DNA from: Kryptolebias marmoratus
Lineage: Eukaryota; Chordata; Actinopteri; Cyprinodontiformes; Rivulidae
Direction of reading: 5' to 3'
Length of the DNA stretch: 64,000 bases
Assembly: GCF_001649575.2 (NCBI RefSeq)
Contig: NC_051439.1
Coordinates: forward strand, 13,841,875 to 13,905,874
Shown here: piece by piece, positions 1 to 22,192 of the stretch
Position numbering within the stretch: the stretch's first letter is position 1
Layout: every line of letters begins with the position of its first letter
Translations under genes and position numbers: made by a program
Notes under the pieces: generated by a model
What the model saw: the letters and a program-made list of their open reading frames with translations, nothing else
The model's database searches: none
Told to the model about the DNA's origin: nothing

Positions 1-117
1 AAAAGAGTGCTTTGGCTAATAATCCCCCTGTGTAATCCCGTCCTGAAAGATCAAACTGATAATTATGCAGTATTTGGAAACAGCGGAGTAGTGAATCATC
101 GGGTCACGCGTGGTTTG

Positions 118-155
118 ACACACACACACACACACATACACAAACACACACACAT
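118..155. repeat. (CA)n microsatellite
   Basis: An interrupted run of CA dinucleotides inside an eml5 intron. Confidence 0.9.
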
Positions 156-1449
156 TCCAACAACACACAAGGACCTTGAAAGACAACATGACAGCATCTC
201 CATGTGATACTCAGAGCTCCTGCTGGGGGGGGGGTCAGAGCTGCAACCACCTGATCAGCATGCACTAACTCAAACACACGTCCACGCAGGCTCATTATTT
301 ATGAACAGGAACATTAGGATGCATGAACACGGCCTCATCTGAAGGCTAAATCTATCCAAAGCAGGAGAAAAGAATGAAAGAAAGACTCTCTGTCTGCATG
401 GAGATGAGATCACAGGGATAAAGCAAAGGCAAGGCGCTTCAGATACTAAAACACAGACATGGGCACGTTAAAGTGGCAAAAAAAAGACACTTGTCCTGAT
501 TTACATGCAGGAGAATTTCCTTCCACATAAATTGACAGCTGGTTCATTATATTTTAATGCCGATGTGTTGTTTCTATATCAAAAGAGTGGTTTTGCAGTG
601 GCTCAAAAGAAAGAATGAAACGGACAAATGAGCTCTTTAGCAGCAGCGGCCGGTCAAACCCTCTCTAACACCTATCGTCTTGACTGATAAAGCTGCTGCG
701 TGCTAACAGAAGGGATCGATTATCTGAGACAGGCATCACCGGCTCAGATACGGCCCTGCCTTCAAACATCTAAAGGCTTCTGAACAATTCGACAGAGCAG
801 AACTTACCAAAATCACAGACCTTCATTCAAATTTGAGAGAATATTTGGGTGTTTGAGCATTTATACAGGGTCAGTGCTTAGGGTTAAGTAAGTAAGATAA
901 GATGGTGGGTGTGTTATCCAGGAGAACATGAAGATAGAAGCGGATTTGAGGAAGGTTTGTGGCGTAGCCTAGTGCAGAAGCAGTGGGGATGAATGCAGCG
1001 TGACTGCACAGCCCACCTTGCCTATAACTGATAAGGCACAGAGGCATGAGAACTGAATAATCCCTTTGCTCCCATATTGTAGAATACCGGATGCTGGAGG
1101 GGTTTACGATTATGCCAGGAGAGCAAGGCAGATGGAGTGATAACACAGATAGGTAAAAATCAAATCTAGGTTAACCGATCTGCGTTCTCTGAAAGTCATA
1201 ACTAATATTCTTAAACATCCTCTGCAAATCTTTTGGCAGGGTGGCCTTAAAACATGATTTCTTGGTGCCATTACACGCTAAACCATCAAAATACAGAAAC
1301 AGTTTTAAAGGAGTGTCACTTCAGATGTACTCTATTGAGGTACAAGCACTGAACCATAAACGTTTTGAGCAACTAGTGAGAAAAAACAGTGAGGTTTTGC
1401 TGTGAAACAAATTTGTACAGATTGGTAATAAGCAATTGTAACATAACCA

Positions 1450-1575
1450 AACATGCATACACCTGGAGAAGCTGGAGAAAACAACTGCAGGCACGAAAGG
1501 AACATGGCACCTCCACACAGAAATGGGATTTGAACTGGGAGTCACGTTGCTGTGGGACGATATGCTCACTCTCGC
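1450..1575 (-). repeat. degraded tRNA-type SINE-like copy
   Basis: The segment contains, in order, a 'cacacagaaa' stretch, 'gggatttgaactgggag' (the reverse complement of a tRNA-type B box, GGTTCAAATCC-like) and 'gttgctgtg'. These landmarks recur in common teleost SINE-like repeats read on the minus strand. The copy is diverged and no clear target-site duplication was found. The family assignment is from memory of such repeats, not from a search. Confidence 0.45.
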
Positions 1576-2872
1576 TCATCTCTGCCACCCACCCTGCTCC
1601 GTTTTTTTGACATTTGTTTTATGAGTGCATTACGTGTCGCACAGTTCATTGTGGAAATGTTGAAGGCCAGAAGGACGCAGAAGCAGCAGGATCAACTAAA
1701 CTAGGCGACAACTGACATAAAGAAGCATCAGACAGGCTCGTCAAAAAAAAGATCTGGCAGACCACAAAGAGAACAGAACTGAATGTAAACTGAGGGAAAC
1801 TAACAATACAAGTCAGCCGAGAGGCATTTAGCAAACAAAAACCAGGTGTGACAAGACAGGATGTACCAAAAACAAAACAGGAAGTAAGTGAACAGAACAA
1901 GACACTACTGTGGGTCACAAACTAAAACTGTGTGAACAGAAACAATCAAATGCTTCCAAAACTGTGCTATTAAGCAAAAGATTTAAGATTTACACAAAAC
2001 CTTCGCTGGATGTGTGTATTAATTCTATCAATGTCTTGGTTAGCAGTGCTACAGCAGCTGCTACTACAGTCTTTCCACAAACCAGCAAAAACATACAATG
2101 TTCATCGGTAACAATAAAAGAAAATTGTTGTGTTAATATATTTTATTGTATGTTATATACACATTAAAGCTAATCAAATGTGATTGATAATAAGAGGTAA
2201 ATACGTTGATTATTAATAATTTGATAAAAGTTTTAATAGAAAACTCTGAAAGCAAATAATTTATCTGTGAACATGGGAGCCGAAATAAAAAAAATTATAA
2301 GTTATAGACATGCTACGTTCATGCAAAACAAAATGAAAACAAAACAAAACAAAAAATTGGCAATTGTTTGATTTCCTGAAATTGTACCTAACTTGTTGTT
2401 TGCATATTTCTCACTAACAAATCCCTGTTTAATTGTAGAAATTCTTTTATATTATCTGTTTTTCTTGTAAATTACCAGATTAGTTTTTTTTTCTTTTACA
2501 GGCCTCAAATAATAAAGTAAAGACAATCATGTTTTAAAAGTCATACGTGTTGGGAGTATGTGTACTACAGTCCCTAAATACCTTATAATAGTTTATCAGT
2601 AAGAAGAAATTGGTAAAATGTGTTGTCCAGAACAACTCAAAATACAAACAGGTCTGTGTGAGGTGGGACGTGTCCTCGTCCCAGAGGTTGTGTTTCCCTC
2701 AGCTCGATAGTGAGTGGATTACTGGGTCTAAATCTCCTGTACGCTCTGAGTGCTATAATCGCTGAGCGAGCACAGGCCGGGGGAGCAGATGTCACATGGT
2801 CCGCGGGGTAAAGGCTGGGGAATTATGTGGGACAATTGCTGGATTGCCTTGGCATCAGAAAACCAGAAGGGA

Positions 2873-2877
<5 letters not shown>

Positions 2878-2920
<43 letters not shown>
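2878..2920. repeat. (AG)n microsatellite
   Basis: About 21 AG units in a purine-rich tract inside an eml5 intron. The open frames across it are repeat translations. Confidence 0.9.
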
Positions 2921-2923
<3 letters not shown>

Positions 2924-3513
2924 GACAAGGAGGAGGGGAAGGGCTGAAGGACTCAGCAGGGACTGAGGGGGAGGGGTGCCACAACTGGAGGGGATTTCTG
3001 TGTCATGGCAGTGGAGGAAAAGTTTATGGGCAAGGAGGGGGAGATTACTATAAGAGGAGAGACAAATCAAGCCGGACCGAGATAGGAGAGTGAGAAATAA
3101 GTTCAGTAGCCGCAATTTCTTCTTTTCCCAATTTTTTGGAAAGAAAAAGCCTCTAAATATCCCTAGGGGGGACTTGGTGAAGACACCCTGCATTAACCCG
3201 CTGGAGATTCATGCGCACCACTTGTGTGTGAAGAAAAGCGGCGGAGATCGGACCAGAAATGGAAGTGCACGGGCACAGCTGCAGTTTGTAGCGTAGAGGG
3301 TTTCAAAAAAAGCTGAATGGAGAGAGATGAAGCAGAGACGGGGTGGGCAGAGTGGCAGAGTCATGGTCCCCGATGAAAGGAAAACATTTTTCCTCTCTGC
3401 AGTGCCGATTACTACAAATTTGAGGGGAGAGACTCTGAGTCACTGCCTGTCCTACTTATGCTAAGTGCCTGATAACCATGGGCTCTGGAATAAAGTAAAT
3501 TTGCAAAGATCTA

Positions 3514-12512
<8,999 letters not shown>

Positions 12513-15500
12513 ATGGAGGTCACCATGGACCCTCTGTTTCTTGCGCTGAGCTATTTCAGGAGGCGGAAACTTCAGCAGTGTTCGGACATTTGTACCAAAG
12601 TCCTCCAAGACAGTCCCTACGACCAGGTGTGTGGTGAAGTTAGCCGTCGCTGCTAACGCTGCTAGCGGTGGAGCTTTACAAGCTGCTGCATAATCCCGAT
12701 TAGTTTACTATAAGTAGCACTGCGTTATTTGCTTTTTATTCACTATAGCATTAGCTACTTTGTTATTTTTTTATGTTGCTTCTATTCTTTCCTCTCCAGC
12801 ATGCTGTTTTTTTGTTTTGTTTTGTTTTTTTCCCTTTTATACTCATGCTATCATCTTTATTCTTTTCTCACTGATTCTTTGCATACTGTCTTAAGGACTC
12901 ATCCTTGCTTATCTCAGAGGTAATAAACACTGCAATTTATTTGTCTTTGCCATTCTGTTTAATGCCCACAATACATCAGAGTGTAACATGTGCAGTTTTA
13001 GTTAAATTTGAGTGCTTTTGTGTAATTCAGACATTGTGTCTCACAGGCTGCGTGGAGCTTGAAAACCCGCGCCCTCACAGAGATGGTGTACATTGATGAA
13101 GTTGACGTTGACCAGGAGGGAATTGCTGAAATGATGCTGGATGAGAACTCCATTGCACAAGTTGCACGTAGGTTTGAGGTCTTTCTCGGCACAAAGCCAA
13201 AAAAATAAATAGATAAAAAAAGTTTCTCACAGCAATTACTGAGTGAGCAGTTTTAAAATAATACAAGCCAACTCTCTTCCAGGTCCGGGTACATCACTGA
13301 GGCTCCCCGGAACGAGTCAGGGTGGAGGTCCCACCCCAGCTGTCAGGTACTCCGGAGGTTAATCACCATTGTTTTCATTATGCGGCGAAGGAGATGCTTG
13401 ATTATTTTTTTCCCCCCTTTTTGATATTCAGGCCTATGACACAGTCAGGCCGTCCGGTCACGGGATTTGTGAGACCGAGCACACAGTCAGGGCGTCCTGG
13501 GACGATGGAACAAGCCATCAAAACTCCACGCACGGCAAGCACTGCTCGTCCCGTCACCGGTTGTTCTGGTAGATTCATTCGTTCGGGAACAGTGAGTGTC
13601 CACAAAAAAAAAGAAAAAACCTTTTCCACCAAACAAAACACATGATTCAGTCTATTCATATCAATCAGTCTTTGCCACATTTTGCACAACTTGTTTCCCT
13701 TGCCCCCCCAGGCTTCAATGTTAACCAACCCAGAAGGACCTTTTATAAATTTGTCAAGACTAAATCTGGCCAAGTATTCCCAAAAGCCCAGCTTATCCAG
13801 GGTAAGTCAGAAACAGTTTCCTCCAGCAGTTTATCAAAATAATTTCTCTTCACCTGTCAAATGATCAGCGCTTCCCTCTGCAGACGCTGTTTGAGTACAT
13901 CTTCCATCATGAAAGTGACGTAAAAAACGTAAGTGTTGCTTTCGAGTGCGCTGTAAAGAAAATTGGTCGTTGTTTTTATGGTTATTTTATGGTTATTGAG
14001 GAAACGCTTTCCTGTGCAGGCTTTAGATCTGGCTGCTCAGGCTACTGAGCATGCCCAGTTCAAAGACTGGTGGTGGAAAGTTCAGCTGGGAAAATGTTAC
14101 TACAGGCGAGTAGCTCGCAACTGTCTACAGTGTTCATGCGCAATGTTGTTTTCTTTATGCTGTTTTTGCTAATATTAGCTTTTTTTCCTGCTTCCTTAGG
14201 CTGGGTTTATACAGAGAAGCGGAGAAACAGTTTCGATCAGCTCTCAATCACCAAGAGGTGGTAGACACATACCTCCACCTTGCAAAGGTATTCACAAAAC
14301 AGTAACAGCACATTATATATTCAAAAAAATCATCAACTGGAAGACTCTTGGGTGTGTCTTCTCATAGGTCTATCGACGCCTGGATCAACCAATAACAGCC
14401 CTCAACCTTTTCAAGCAAGGCCTGGACCACTTCCCCGGGGAGGTCACGCTTCTGACAGGAATCGCTCGCATCCACGAGGTGCAGTATGCCAGCTCTGAGC
14501 CCTCTCCATCTGCTGTCCCGATTCCCTTCTGAAACGAGATGTTTACCGTTTCTGATGGGATTCATTCTCAGGAAATGAATAACATCTCCTCAGCCACCGA
14601 GTACTACAAAGAGGTCTTGAAACAGGACAACACACACGTGGAGGCGATCGCCTGCATAGGCAGCAACCACTTCTACACGGATCAGCCCGAGATCGCCCTG
14701 CGCTTCTACAGGTCAGACGGTCTTTACGCCGAAAGATGTCATGCATTTGTAAAGTTCAGGGGGTGCGAAGTTAAGTTTGATTCAATATGCCTCTGCCTTT
14801 ACTAGACGGCTGCTCCAGATGGGCGTATATAACTGCCAGCTGTACAACAACCTGGGCCTGTGCTGTTTCTACGCTCAGCAGTACGATATGACTCTGTCCT
14901 CGTTTGAGAGGGCTTTGGCTCTGGTAGCCAATGACGAAGAGCAGGCAGATGTCTGGTACAACATTGGACATGTTGCTGTGGTGAGTCAGCAGTTGCAGAA
15001 AAAAAAAAAGCCCAGAAGGTCTGCTGATTTGATTTCATGTCTCCATCCTTAACAAGGTCTACAGTTAAACAAATCAGATAATGATTTATAGGACTCACAA
15101 GACGGGGTTAAGCTCATGTGTTCTGTGTTTACAGGGCATAGGGGACTTGACCCTGGCATATCAGTGTTTCAAACTGACTCTGGCTTTCAATAATGATCAT
15201 GCCGAGGCCTATAATAATCTGGCTGTACTGGAGCTGCGCAAAGGTCATATTGAACAGGTGAGCTGTGAGTCAAACCTTTATGTGATTCCTTTAATCAGAT
15301 GATGAATACTCACGAGAGTGTTGTCTTGGTGTTCTCGTACAACAGGATTTTTTTAAAGGTTACTCTTGCAAAGCATAAATCCAACCAACAAGCCTTCGTT
15401 AACCAAGGCCTCTGCCATAAATTGTTTCAGAGTTCCTGTGGGATCGGATATCGTGAGATGTTTGAGATTATGTTAATTCGGTTACAGAGCGGGGCTGTCT

Positions 15501-16052
15501 GCTTGTTTGCAGTGCAGAGTCTTTCTTGTAGTTTCAACCAGCTGTCAGTTTTACAGCCCAAAAAGCAGAAATGGAATTAAAAACACAACACTAGAGTCTC
15601 GTGTTTAACAATGCGACAGGTTAGATGCTCTAAAACTGGTTTAGGTTTGTTCCCGTGTGACTGATGTTGTGATAAAATGTGTTTTGTGTGAGAGATAATT
15701 TTTGTTCTGATGTTTCTGATCCAGTCCAAAGCTTTCCTACAAACGGCTGCATCAGTGGCGCCTCACATGTATGAGCCGCACTTCAACCTCTCCATTCTCT
15801 GCGAAAAGGTAATAAATGCATCACCGTGTTGTCCGTCTGAGCTCTGTCATCAGCAGAGAGCAGTGACGTCGTAACAATTCCTTTAATATATTTGTCAAAT
15901 GTTTTGTTTTGTTTGTTTGTTTTGTCTGTATCCAGATTGGAGACCTTCAGAGCAGCTACACTGCGGCCCAAAAGTCTGAGGATGCTTTTCCGGAGCACGT
16001 CGACACCCAGCAGCTCCTCAAGCAGCTTCGGCAGCACTTTGTGGTGCTGTGA
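12513..16052 (+). CDS. ttc8: TTC8 / BBS8, BBSome tetratricopeptide protein (complete)
   Basis: Subunit of the BBSome, the coat complex that carries membrane proteins into and out of primary cilia. Fourteen coding exons keep frame and give 505 residues, close to the usual length. Exons: 12513-12626, 13047-13167, 13283-13346, 13432-13591, 13712-13801, 13884-13928, 14020-14105, 14200-14287, 14368-14478, 14572-14711, 14806-14980, 15135-15257, 15725-15808, 15936-16052. The start (MEVTMDPLFLALSYFRRRKL) is the conserved TTC8 N-terminus. A low-complexity segment rich in P, S, T and R (about residues 85-155) is followed by TPR repeats to near the end, with typical lines such as LYNNLGLCCFYAQQYDMTL and AYNNLAVLELRKGHIEQ. 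Exon 7 ends with a GC donor. The poly(A) signal is AATAAA at 16157. Confidence 0.96.
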
Positions 16053-16731
16053 GGGTCGAACACCATCAGGCATCCGAACACAAAGTGATGAAAGTAGTAA
16101 AAGGCGGGCACGTTAGTCAAACTGAAAACTCAGCAAAGGGGCGTTAGTTTTTATTTAATAAAACTTTATCTCTAAATTGCCATTTTACTGAGTACACCTT
16201 TGTCATCAGGTACTCAGTTAATATAAATTATATATTTATGAGTGCCCTTTACCCCACTAGAAATATGTCGGACATTTCTAATAAGGATTTTGCACAAAAT
16301 ATGTACAGAACCACAGGTAGTAATAGTAGTTTGTTTTGCTTTATAAGCAATTCTCTCTACAAACTTCAAATGCATCAAAACACAGAAATGCAGAGTTTCA
16401 GTAAGCTTAGTTTTATTGTTTATGTGAGGATAGATGTTTTGTTTCACCCAACGTAGGACTTGAATTCATACGAAATTCACAGCATGTGATCCAGATGTTT
16501 TTCTGAAATGTTGGAAACTGAAGATCAGTAATATATCTGTACATAACGAAGGGACATTTTTTTGGTTTCTTACAATAAAATGATTCACATTCATGTATTT
16601 TCTGAAGCATTTTTTAATGTTAGCCTTCTTTGCCATTTTATAGACTATACTGACATGACAATAACGAAACAAGCCTTTTTTTAATGCAATTAAATCTGAA
16701 TTTAACGTGGTTTTTCCCTCCCCTGTTTGCA
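16053..16731. other. convergent 3' spacer between ttc8 and CTLD-A
   Basis: This holds the two 3' untranslated regions. TTTATT at 16150 (AATAAA on the minus strand) and AATAAA at 16157 lie side by side and could serve poly(A) sites on opposite strands. A second minus-strand signal is possible at 16413. No gene was seen. Confidence 0.5.
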
Positions 16732-18259
16732 TTAACCCATAGCCCTTGGTGACATTTCACAGATCCACTTCAGGTTGTAGTTGCACGGTGCATCATTCCA
16801 AGACAGGAAGGGGTTGCTATGGGGATACACAGCTGCACAGTCCTCGTTGTTGTGGTTGTTCGGCTCTCCGACATTCCAGTACCTGCAACAAATGACAGGT
16901 AGCTTCGCTGAGCTGCGATTTCCGCTCTCACACACTGTATTTAAAAGCAAGTGTTCATTTTCAAGAGCCGTATCACCACAGTGACGAGGAGGAGAATTTA
17001 AGACACTGACAATGATCTTTTGAATCAAAGTTTTACCCCTCAGTCAGTCTCATCCCGTCAATCCATTTCCAAACTCCTTCCTCTTCTGTGTCTCTCAGTC
17101 CGATCCAGAAGCCATTCTGGTAAAATGAGCCGGAGGAGTCCTGATTGTTCTGTACCAGCTCGGTTATTGCCAGCTGGCAACAAAGAAAACACCAATTTTA
17201 CTGCACATGAAGTATGTTCGATTCGGTAGCAGCTGAAGAGTCTTACAGTTTTCTCTCTGCTGTCGATGATGGCCAAGTCGCTGCCCCGCTTCTGGCAGAA
17301 CTGTCGGGCCGCCTGCCACGTCGTGCGGTAAGCCGTGTTGGAGAGCGGGAAGTAGAAACAGCGTGAGCTCAAGAAAGTCCATCCAGGCAAGCAGTGTCTG
17401 CAGCCCTCACCTGAAACCAAAGAGAAAAAGAGATCACGGTGTGTTGGCCGAGTCCCAGCAACAACAGGTAACACGCTTACAGCAAATAAGTCTCTCACTT
17501 ATCATCGGCAGGTGGGATTTCAGTGATGCAGTTTCCATGTGAATTTTGTCCACCTGCTTTTGGTACTCCTTGGCTCTCCTGTCCAGGTGGTCCCGCTCCC
17601 ACTTGGTGACCTGCTGCTGTCTGCGCTCCGTCTCCAGCTGCTTCTGGGCTTCATCCCTGCTTCGGACCGCAGCATTGTAGGAAACCTGCAGTTTGGCTAT
17701 CTCTCTGTTCAAGTCCCTCACAATGTTGCCGTCAGTAAGTTTTCTGTCTGCAATCAGTGCAGACACAGTGTTAGAAAATGAATGAAGGACTGGGGGGGAA
17801 ATAATAAACAAAACAAACATTTTCCCCACTTAATAATGACAAGTTGAACTTAGTTATTTGAAATATAGATATTAAAAAAACTATATTTACAGATTTAATG
17901 GATCCTATGAACAATAGGTTGTGCTATAAAATGGTTAAACTGCAGCAGAAAGTGTATGTATGTATATATATATATATATAATAATAACAATAATTGAATT
18001 AACTTATGTTCTGGATTGAGAAGCGAATAGATGATAGATGTAAAAAAATAAAAAGAATAAAAAACTCTCATAAAAGATTTATTGTGAAAATCCTGGCACA
18101 TCACCGTTCTTCATGCTACTACATTAGATGTCTTTGTGTGTGCATAATAATTGGTATACATATGTTTAAATAATACATGTTATTTGTAAAAAAACAAGCA
18201 AACAATATACTGTTTTGTTGATGCAAAAGTGCATCTGTATTGTTTTTATATTTTCACCA

Positions 18260-18297
<38 letters not shown>

Positions 18298-19027
18298 GAG
18301 TCAGATGGCACACGGGGATTTACTTTTACAGATTAAAACTGTGAAACTAAAAGAAGACATTAAATTTTAAAGCTAAAATCAAAGAGATTCATCAAAGCTG
18401 ATGAGTTACAGGGCTTGAAGTCTGCAGCTATCTGATAATTATCTGTCAAAGTTATATTTTTTACATCAACTACTGTCACTTAACATTATAAAGTATATAA
18501 AATAAATGCAAACTTTAAGTAGCAATAGTTGTCTAATGTGGTTAATTTTTACATTGGCTGACTATTGCAGTGTCATCATGTGATAAATATTTGTCTTGCC
18601 CAAAGCTACTCATCAATAAATCCTCATTTCACAATTAACTTTATCGATCACGGTCAAAACACGACATGTTATCAGCTTTAAGTTTGATGTAGTTTTGGGT
18701 TAAAACAACTTACAGTAGATTCCAAGGCCAACGTTAACCGCCAGCAGGATGGCAGCGAGCGCCGCCAGGCTCACGGCGAGCAGCTTGTAGTGGTGCAAAC
18801 TGAACTCAGGTCTCAGTGTGCACATGGTCACTGCTCAGGACATTTACTAATCAATATCAAGGGCATGGGCGCTACAAAGACAATGCCTAATTATCAAAAT
18901 AGTAAAAAAAAACTGATGAATGTTCAGTAAGTCAACCATGTGTGTTGACTTTTTCTAACATATGAGCAAAAACATGATTCAATAACCTATGTCCTATGTT
19001 TCAGTGCAGTTTTAAAACCTGATACAG

Positions 19028-19066
<39 letters not shown>

Positions 19067-19223
19067 GTTATTGTTATTATTATTATTATTATTGTTATTA
19101 TTATTAATATTATTTAATACCTTGCTGTTCCTGGTTTGAGTGCAGAGGAAGTTCATCCTCGGTGGATTCGACAGAACCGCCGAGTTTAACGTAGGAGCCG
19201 GTCGTAGTTTCTTTCTCCTCCAT
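16732..19223 (-). CDS. CTLD-A: type II transmembrane C-type lectin receptor, CD209/ASGR-like (complete)
   Basis: A predicted cell-surface lectin receptor of 306 residues. Exons in minus order: 19223-19121, 18830-18714, 17747-17499, 17410-17247, 17173-17037, 16882-16732; phases 1,1,1,0,2 all join. The cytoplasmic tail (residues 1-46) has SYVKL, a YxxL motif. A hydrophobic anchor follows at about 50-72 with no lysine or arginine inside it. A heptad-rich, charged stalk spans about 74-156. A long-form C-type lectin domain spans about 158-306, with WIGL, the EPN mannose-type calcium/sugar motif, EDC, WND and the closing WICE. This is a complete calcium site 2 by eye. It is the leftmost of four tandem copies and is closest to CTLD-C. 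Ligand and exact orthology are unknown; immune surface lectin is an inference from the family. Confidence 0.85.
17955..17980. repeat. (TA)n microsatellite
   Basis: Short TATG then TA run inside a CTLD-A intron. Confidence 0.85.
18261..18298. repeat. (TG)n(TA)n compound microsatellite
   Basis: TG units followed directly by TA units inside the CTLD-A intron between the transmembrane and stalk exons. Confidence 0.9.
19030..19115. repeat. (ATT)n microsatellite
   Basis: About 28 ATT units with a few ATTG variants, just inside the first CTLD-A intron. Its minus-strand translation is a meaningless run of asparagines. Confidence 0.95.
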
Positions 19224-19303
19224 TTCTGATCGCTGATATGAGAGGAGTGGACGGGATTTTCCAGCAGAAATTGTTTGTCAGGACGTTGCCCTGTGAGTGT
19301 CCG

Positions 19304-19305
<2 letters not shown>

Positions 19306-19340
<35 letters not shown>
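19306..19340. repeat. (GT)n microsatellite
   Basis: About 17 GT units, roughly 85 bases upstream of the CTLD-A start codon in its probable 5' untranslated or promoter region. Confidence 0.95.
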
Positions 19341-19342
<2 letters not shown>

Positions 19343-19726
19343 CATCGCACACAGAAAATCCAGTTCTTCTGTTAAAAATTTACAGAGGGTCACTTTGAGA
19401 GCCATCCTGCCCTCCAAAACAAGACAATGGTGAATTTATTTGAAACCATTTTACTTGTTTAGTGATTCAAAAATTGTTTCCTTTAAACATATTTTTAACA
19501 CAAGCGTTTCTTGTTACATTTAAAAGCATTGCTGTGACCTCATTTATTCAGCCATTTAAATAAAATAAAGTATCTACTGTTACTAACTCATGCAATATGT
19601 ACAGTTTGTATCACACACAACATAAATGAACGTGTGTCTAGTCGCAGTTCATGCATCAAAAGCATTTTTATTTTGATTTAATCCTTTTTATTCATCATTT
19701 CCTCTGCCATAGGTGTGTAAGACAGT

Positions 19727-22105
19727 TCAGATTCTCCTTGGCTCCATCTCACAGATCCAGTTCAGCTGATTCTGCTGGCAGTTTCCACTGTACCACGTCT
19801 TCATACTGTCAGCGTCGGAAAGAAACGCAGCACAGGTTCCACTGTGAGCTTCGCTGTTCCTGGGCTCCCCAGCTCTCCAGTACCTTTATGGTAAACAAGA
19901 CCTATTTAGGGTTTATCTCCACGTTATTCGCGAGTGAAAGTGGTAATGCTCACATTGTGGCCTCCTCGGTCTTGTTATTCACCCACAGCCACGCTCCCTG
20001 GTTTTCCGTAGCCGTGAGGCCGATCCAGAACCCGTTCATCCACCACATGCTGCTGCTGCTCTGCAGCCTTGGAAAATTGACATTAAGGCTTAGCTGTAAA
20101 GAAAAAACACAAATGAAAATGAGATAATTCTTTAGAATTGAGCCCAAGCAATAAAGGAAAAGACTAAACAGCTGAATGAGGTGAGACTTCTTTTATCTTT
20201 GTCTACTCCCAAGGATAAGAAAATGTCACAGCCTTTTAGTCTTCAAATTGTTTTTTATCTGTCATTGTATTCACCTGTTCCTCCAAGCTGTTGATCACCA
20301 CCAAGTCACTGCCTTTACTGACGCAGTCCGCCCTGCTGTCTGACCAGTTCTTTCTTGAGGCAGCGTCAGATTTGGAAAAATAATAGCAGCCTGTTTTCAG
20401 CAGCACCCATTCCAGAGGGCATCTGCCACAGTTTTTCTCTGTTTTAATGAGAGCTCGAGACGTTAAAAGCCTTTCCTAAAAACGTTTTCAGGACTAATTG
20501 CAGCATAACGTCTATATATGTGTTTCTATGGAGGAGAAAGTTGGACTTTTTCCACCTAAGAAAGGTTTTTGTGCCTCCTTTCTTACCCAGGACAGTTCTG
20601 TTGGATTGCAGGTTTGTCTTCTCTGCTTGCAGATTCCTGATTCTTTGCTCGAGGCTGTCGGTGAGGGCCTTCTTCTGCATCACTTCCTGCTTTATTTGCA
20701 CAAAGTCAGCACGCTCTTTCACCAGGGCTCTCTGGAACTCGGCTTTGGCTTTCACGATGGCCGTGTGGTTGCGGAGGAAGTTCATCTCCAGGATGAGGGG
20801 CGTAGCTGCTAAATCAGAAACCTGGAGGTCTTTTGCATTCGCACCTGACGGATAAGAACAACGTAAGAGAAAACAAGCCTTCGCAAAACTGGTTATTGTT
20901 TCTGTCAGTTTACCACTTTGACCCAGACATCTCAGCAACTACTAGAAGGATTACTGTGGCATTTGGAGGAGGCATTTATATCAGCCGAAAGATAAATCCT
21001 ACTTATTGTGATGATGTTCTGACCTTTTCTGCAGCACCACCACTTCCATCGTCATCTATCCAGTGAAACATCTCAGCTTAAAGCTAATGAAAACACGAAT
21101 TAACCATTTAATGGTTAATATATCTGGTATCGGAATGGAGAAGCTGGCAAAGAAAATAGATTGATGGATGGATGGATATCTGGTATTTTATGTTGCCTTT
21201 TAGATTTTTGTGTGAAAGACTTTTCCTGTTTTTTTTTTTTCTCGTTTGTATCCCTGCACCACCAACGGTGTCCAGCACTCACTAACATCAAACGTGACTG
21301 ACAATAAATCTAACATCACAAAAATTTTTGGAAGATTTGCTTTTGGGAAACCAGGTGATTAGCATCACCTGAAACTGGTTGGAAATGTTGCGGCAGCACA
21401 TTCAAGTCTTAAATTGAACATATTTTAGAGAATGTTGGGCTGCGGGTTGGAAAACAAGATCAATATCAGGAAAATATGAACAATGGCTTTTTAAACAAGA
21501 GCACGCCAAAACAGGCCACCTGACATCTAACAAAGAGTAGGTTCTCTGATTTGTGATACAGAGGCTGTATCCAGGTTGTGTAAGTGATGCCGTCTTCGTA
21601 ATTCAGCGCATAAAAGTGGCAACAACAGGTTGAATTTTGGCCACAAACAGTAAACAGTTCTTGTTTCTGAAGAAAAAGAATTTGTTTCAGTGAAGATTTC
21701 TTTCCAAATTATTTTGAGCAGTATTTTTAGATCTTAAAACAGCATCTGACTTTACGCTTGTCCATATACAAAAAAATAATAAATGAAATGAAACAAACTG
21801 GCATGGGAAGAAGTAGAAATTGCGATCTTTTATTCATCCAGGATTTACAGGATCTCCAAATCTTTGTTGGTCAGACTATAATAAGTGTGCAACTTTTGTA
21901 TCTTCTACCAAAATGTCATTAAATTTAGATATTTCTGTTTTATTCAGTTCTGTGTTGAAGAATAACTATTATTACACTGAAATGAGTGAACTCAAGTTTA
22001 TTAAAATACAGTTTACATAAAAGGGCTTCAGAGGAGAGTGCAAGTAATAAAAATGTTGTTATGATATAATGTCAGTTTTGTGATTTATGTTTCACAAAGC
22101 ACTGG

Positions 22106-22192
<87 letters not shown>

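Noticed and set aside
1780..1915. Possible mobile-element remnant ('caaaacaggaagtaagtgaacagaacaag' style A-rich stretch)
   Set aside because: The wording resembles diverged fish repeats, but there are no ends, coding remnant or second copy in the window to support a call.
2728..3193. Serine/leucine and arginine/glutamate repeat open frames
   Set aside because: They are translations of the AG microsatellite within an eml5 intron.
19001..19417. 138-residue minus open frame with a long asparagine run
   Set aside because: The asparagines are the translated ATT microsatellite; only residues near 19121-19223, in another frame, belong to CTLD-A.
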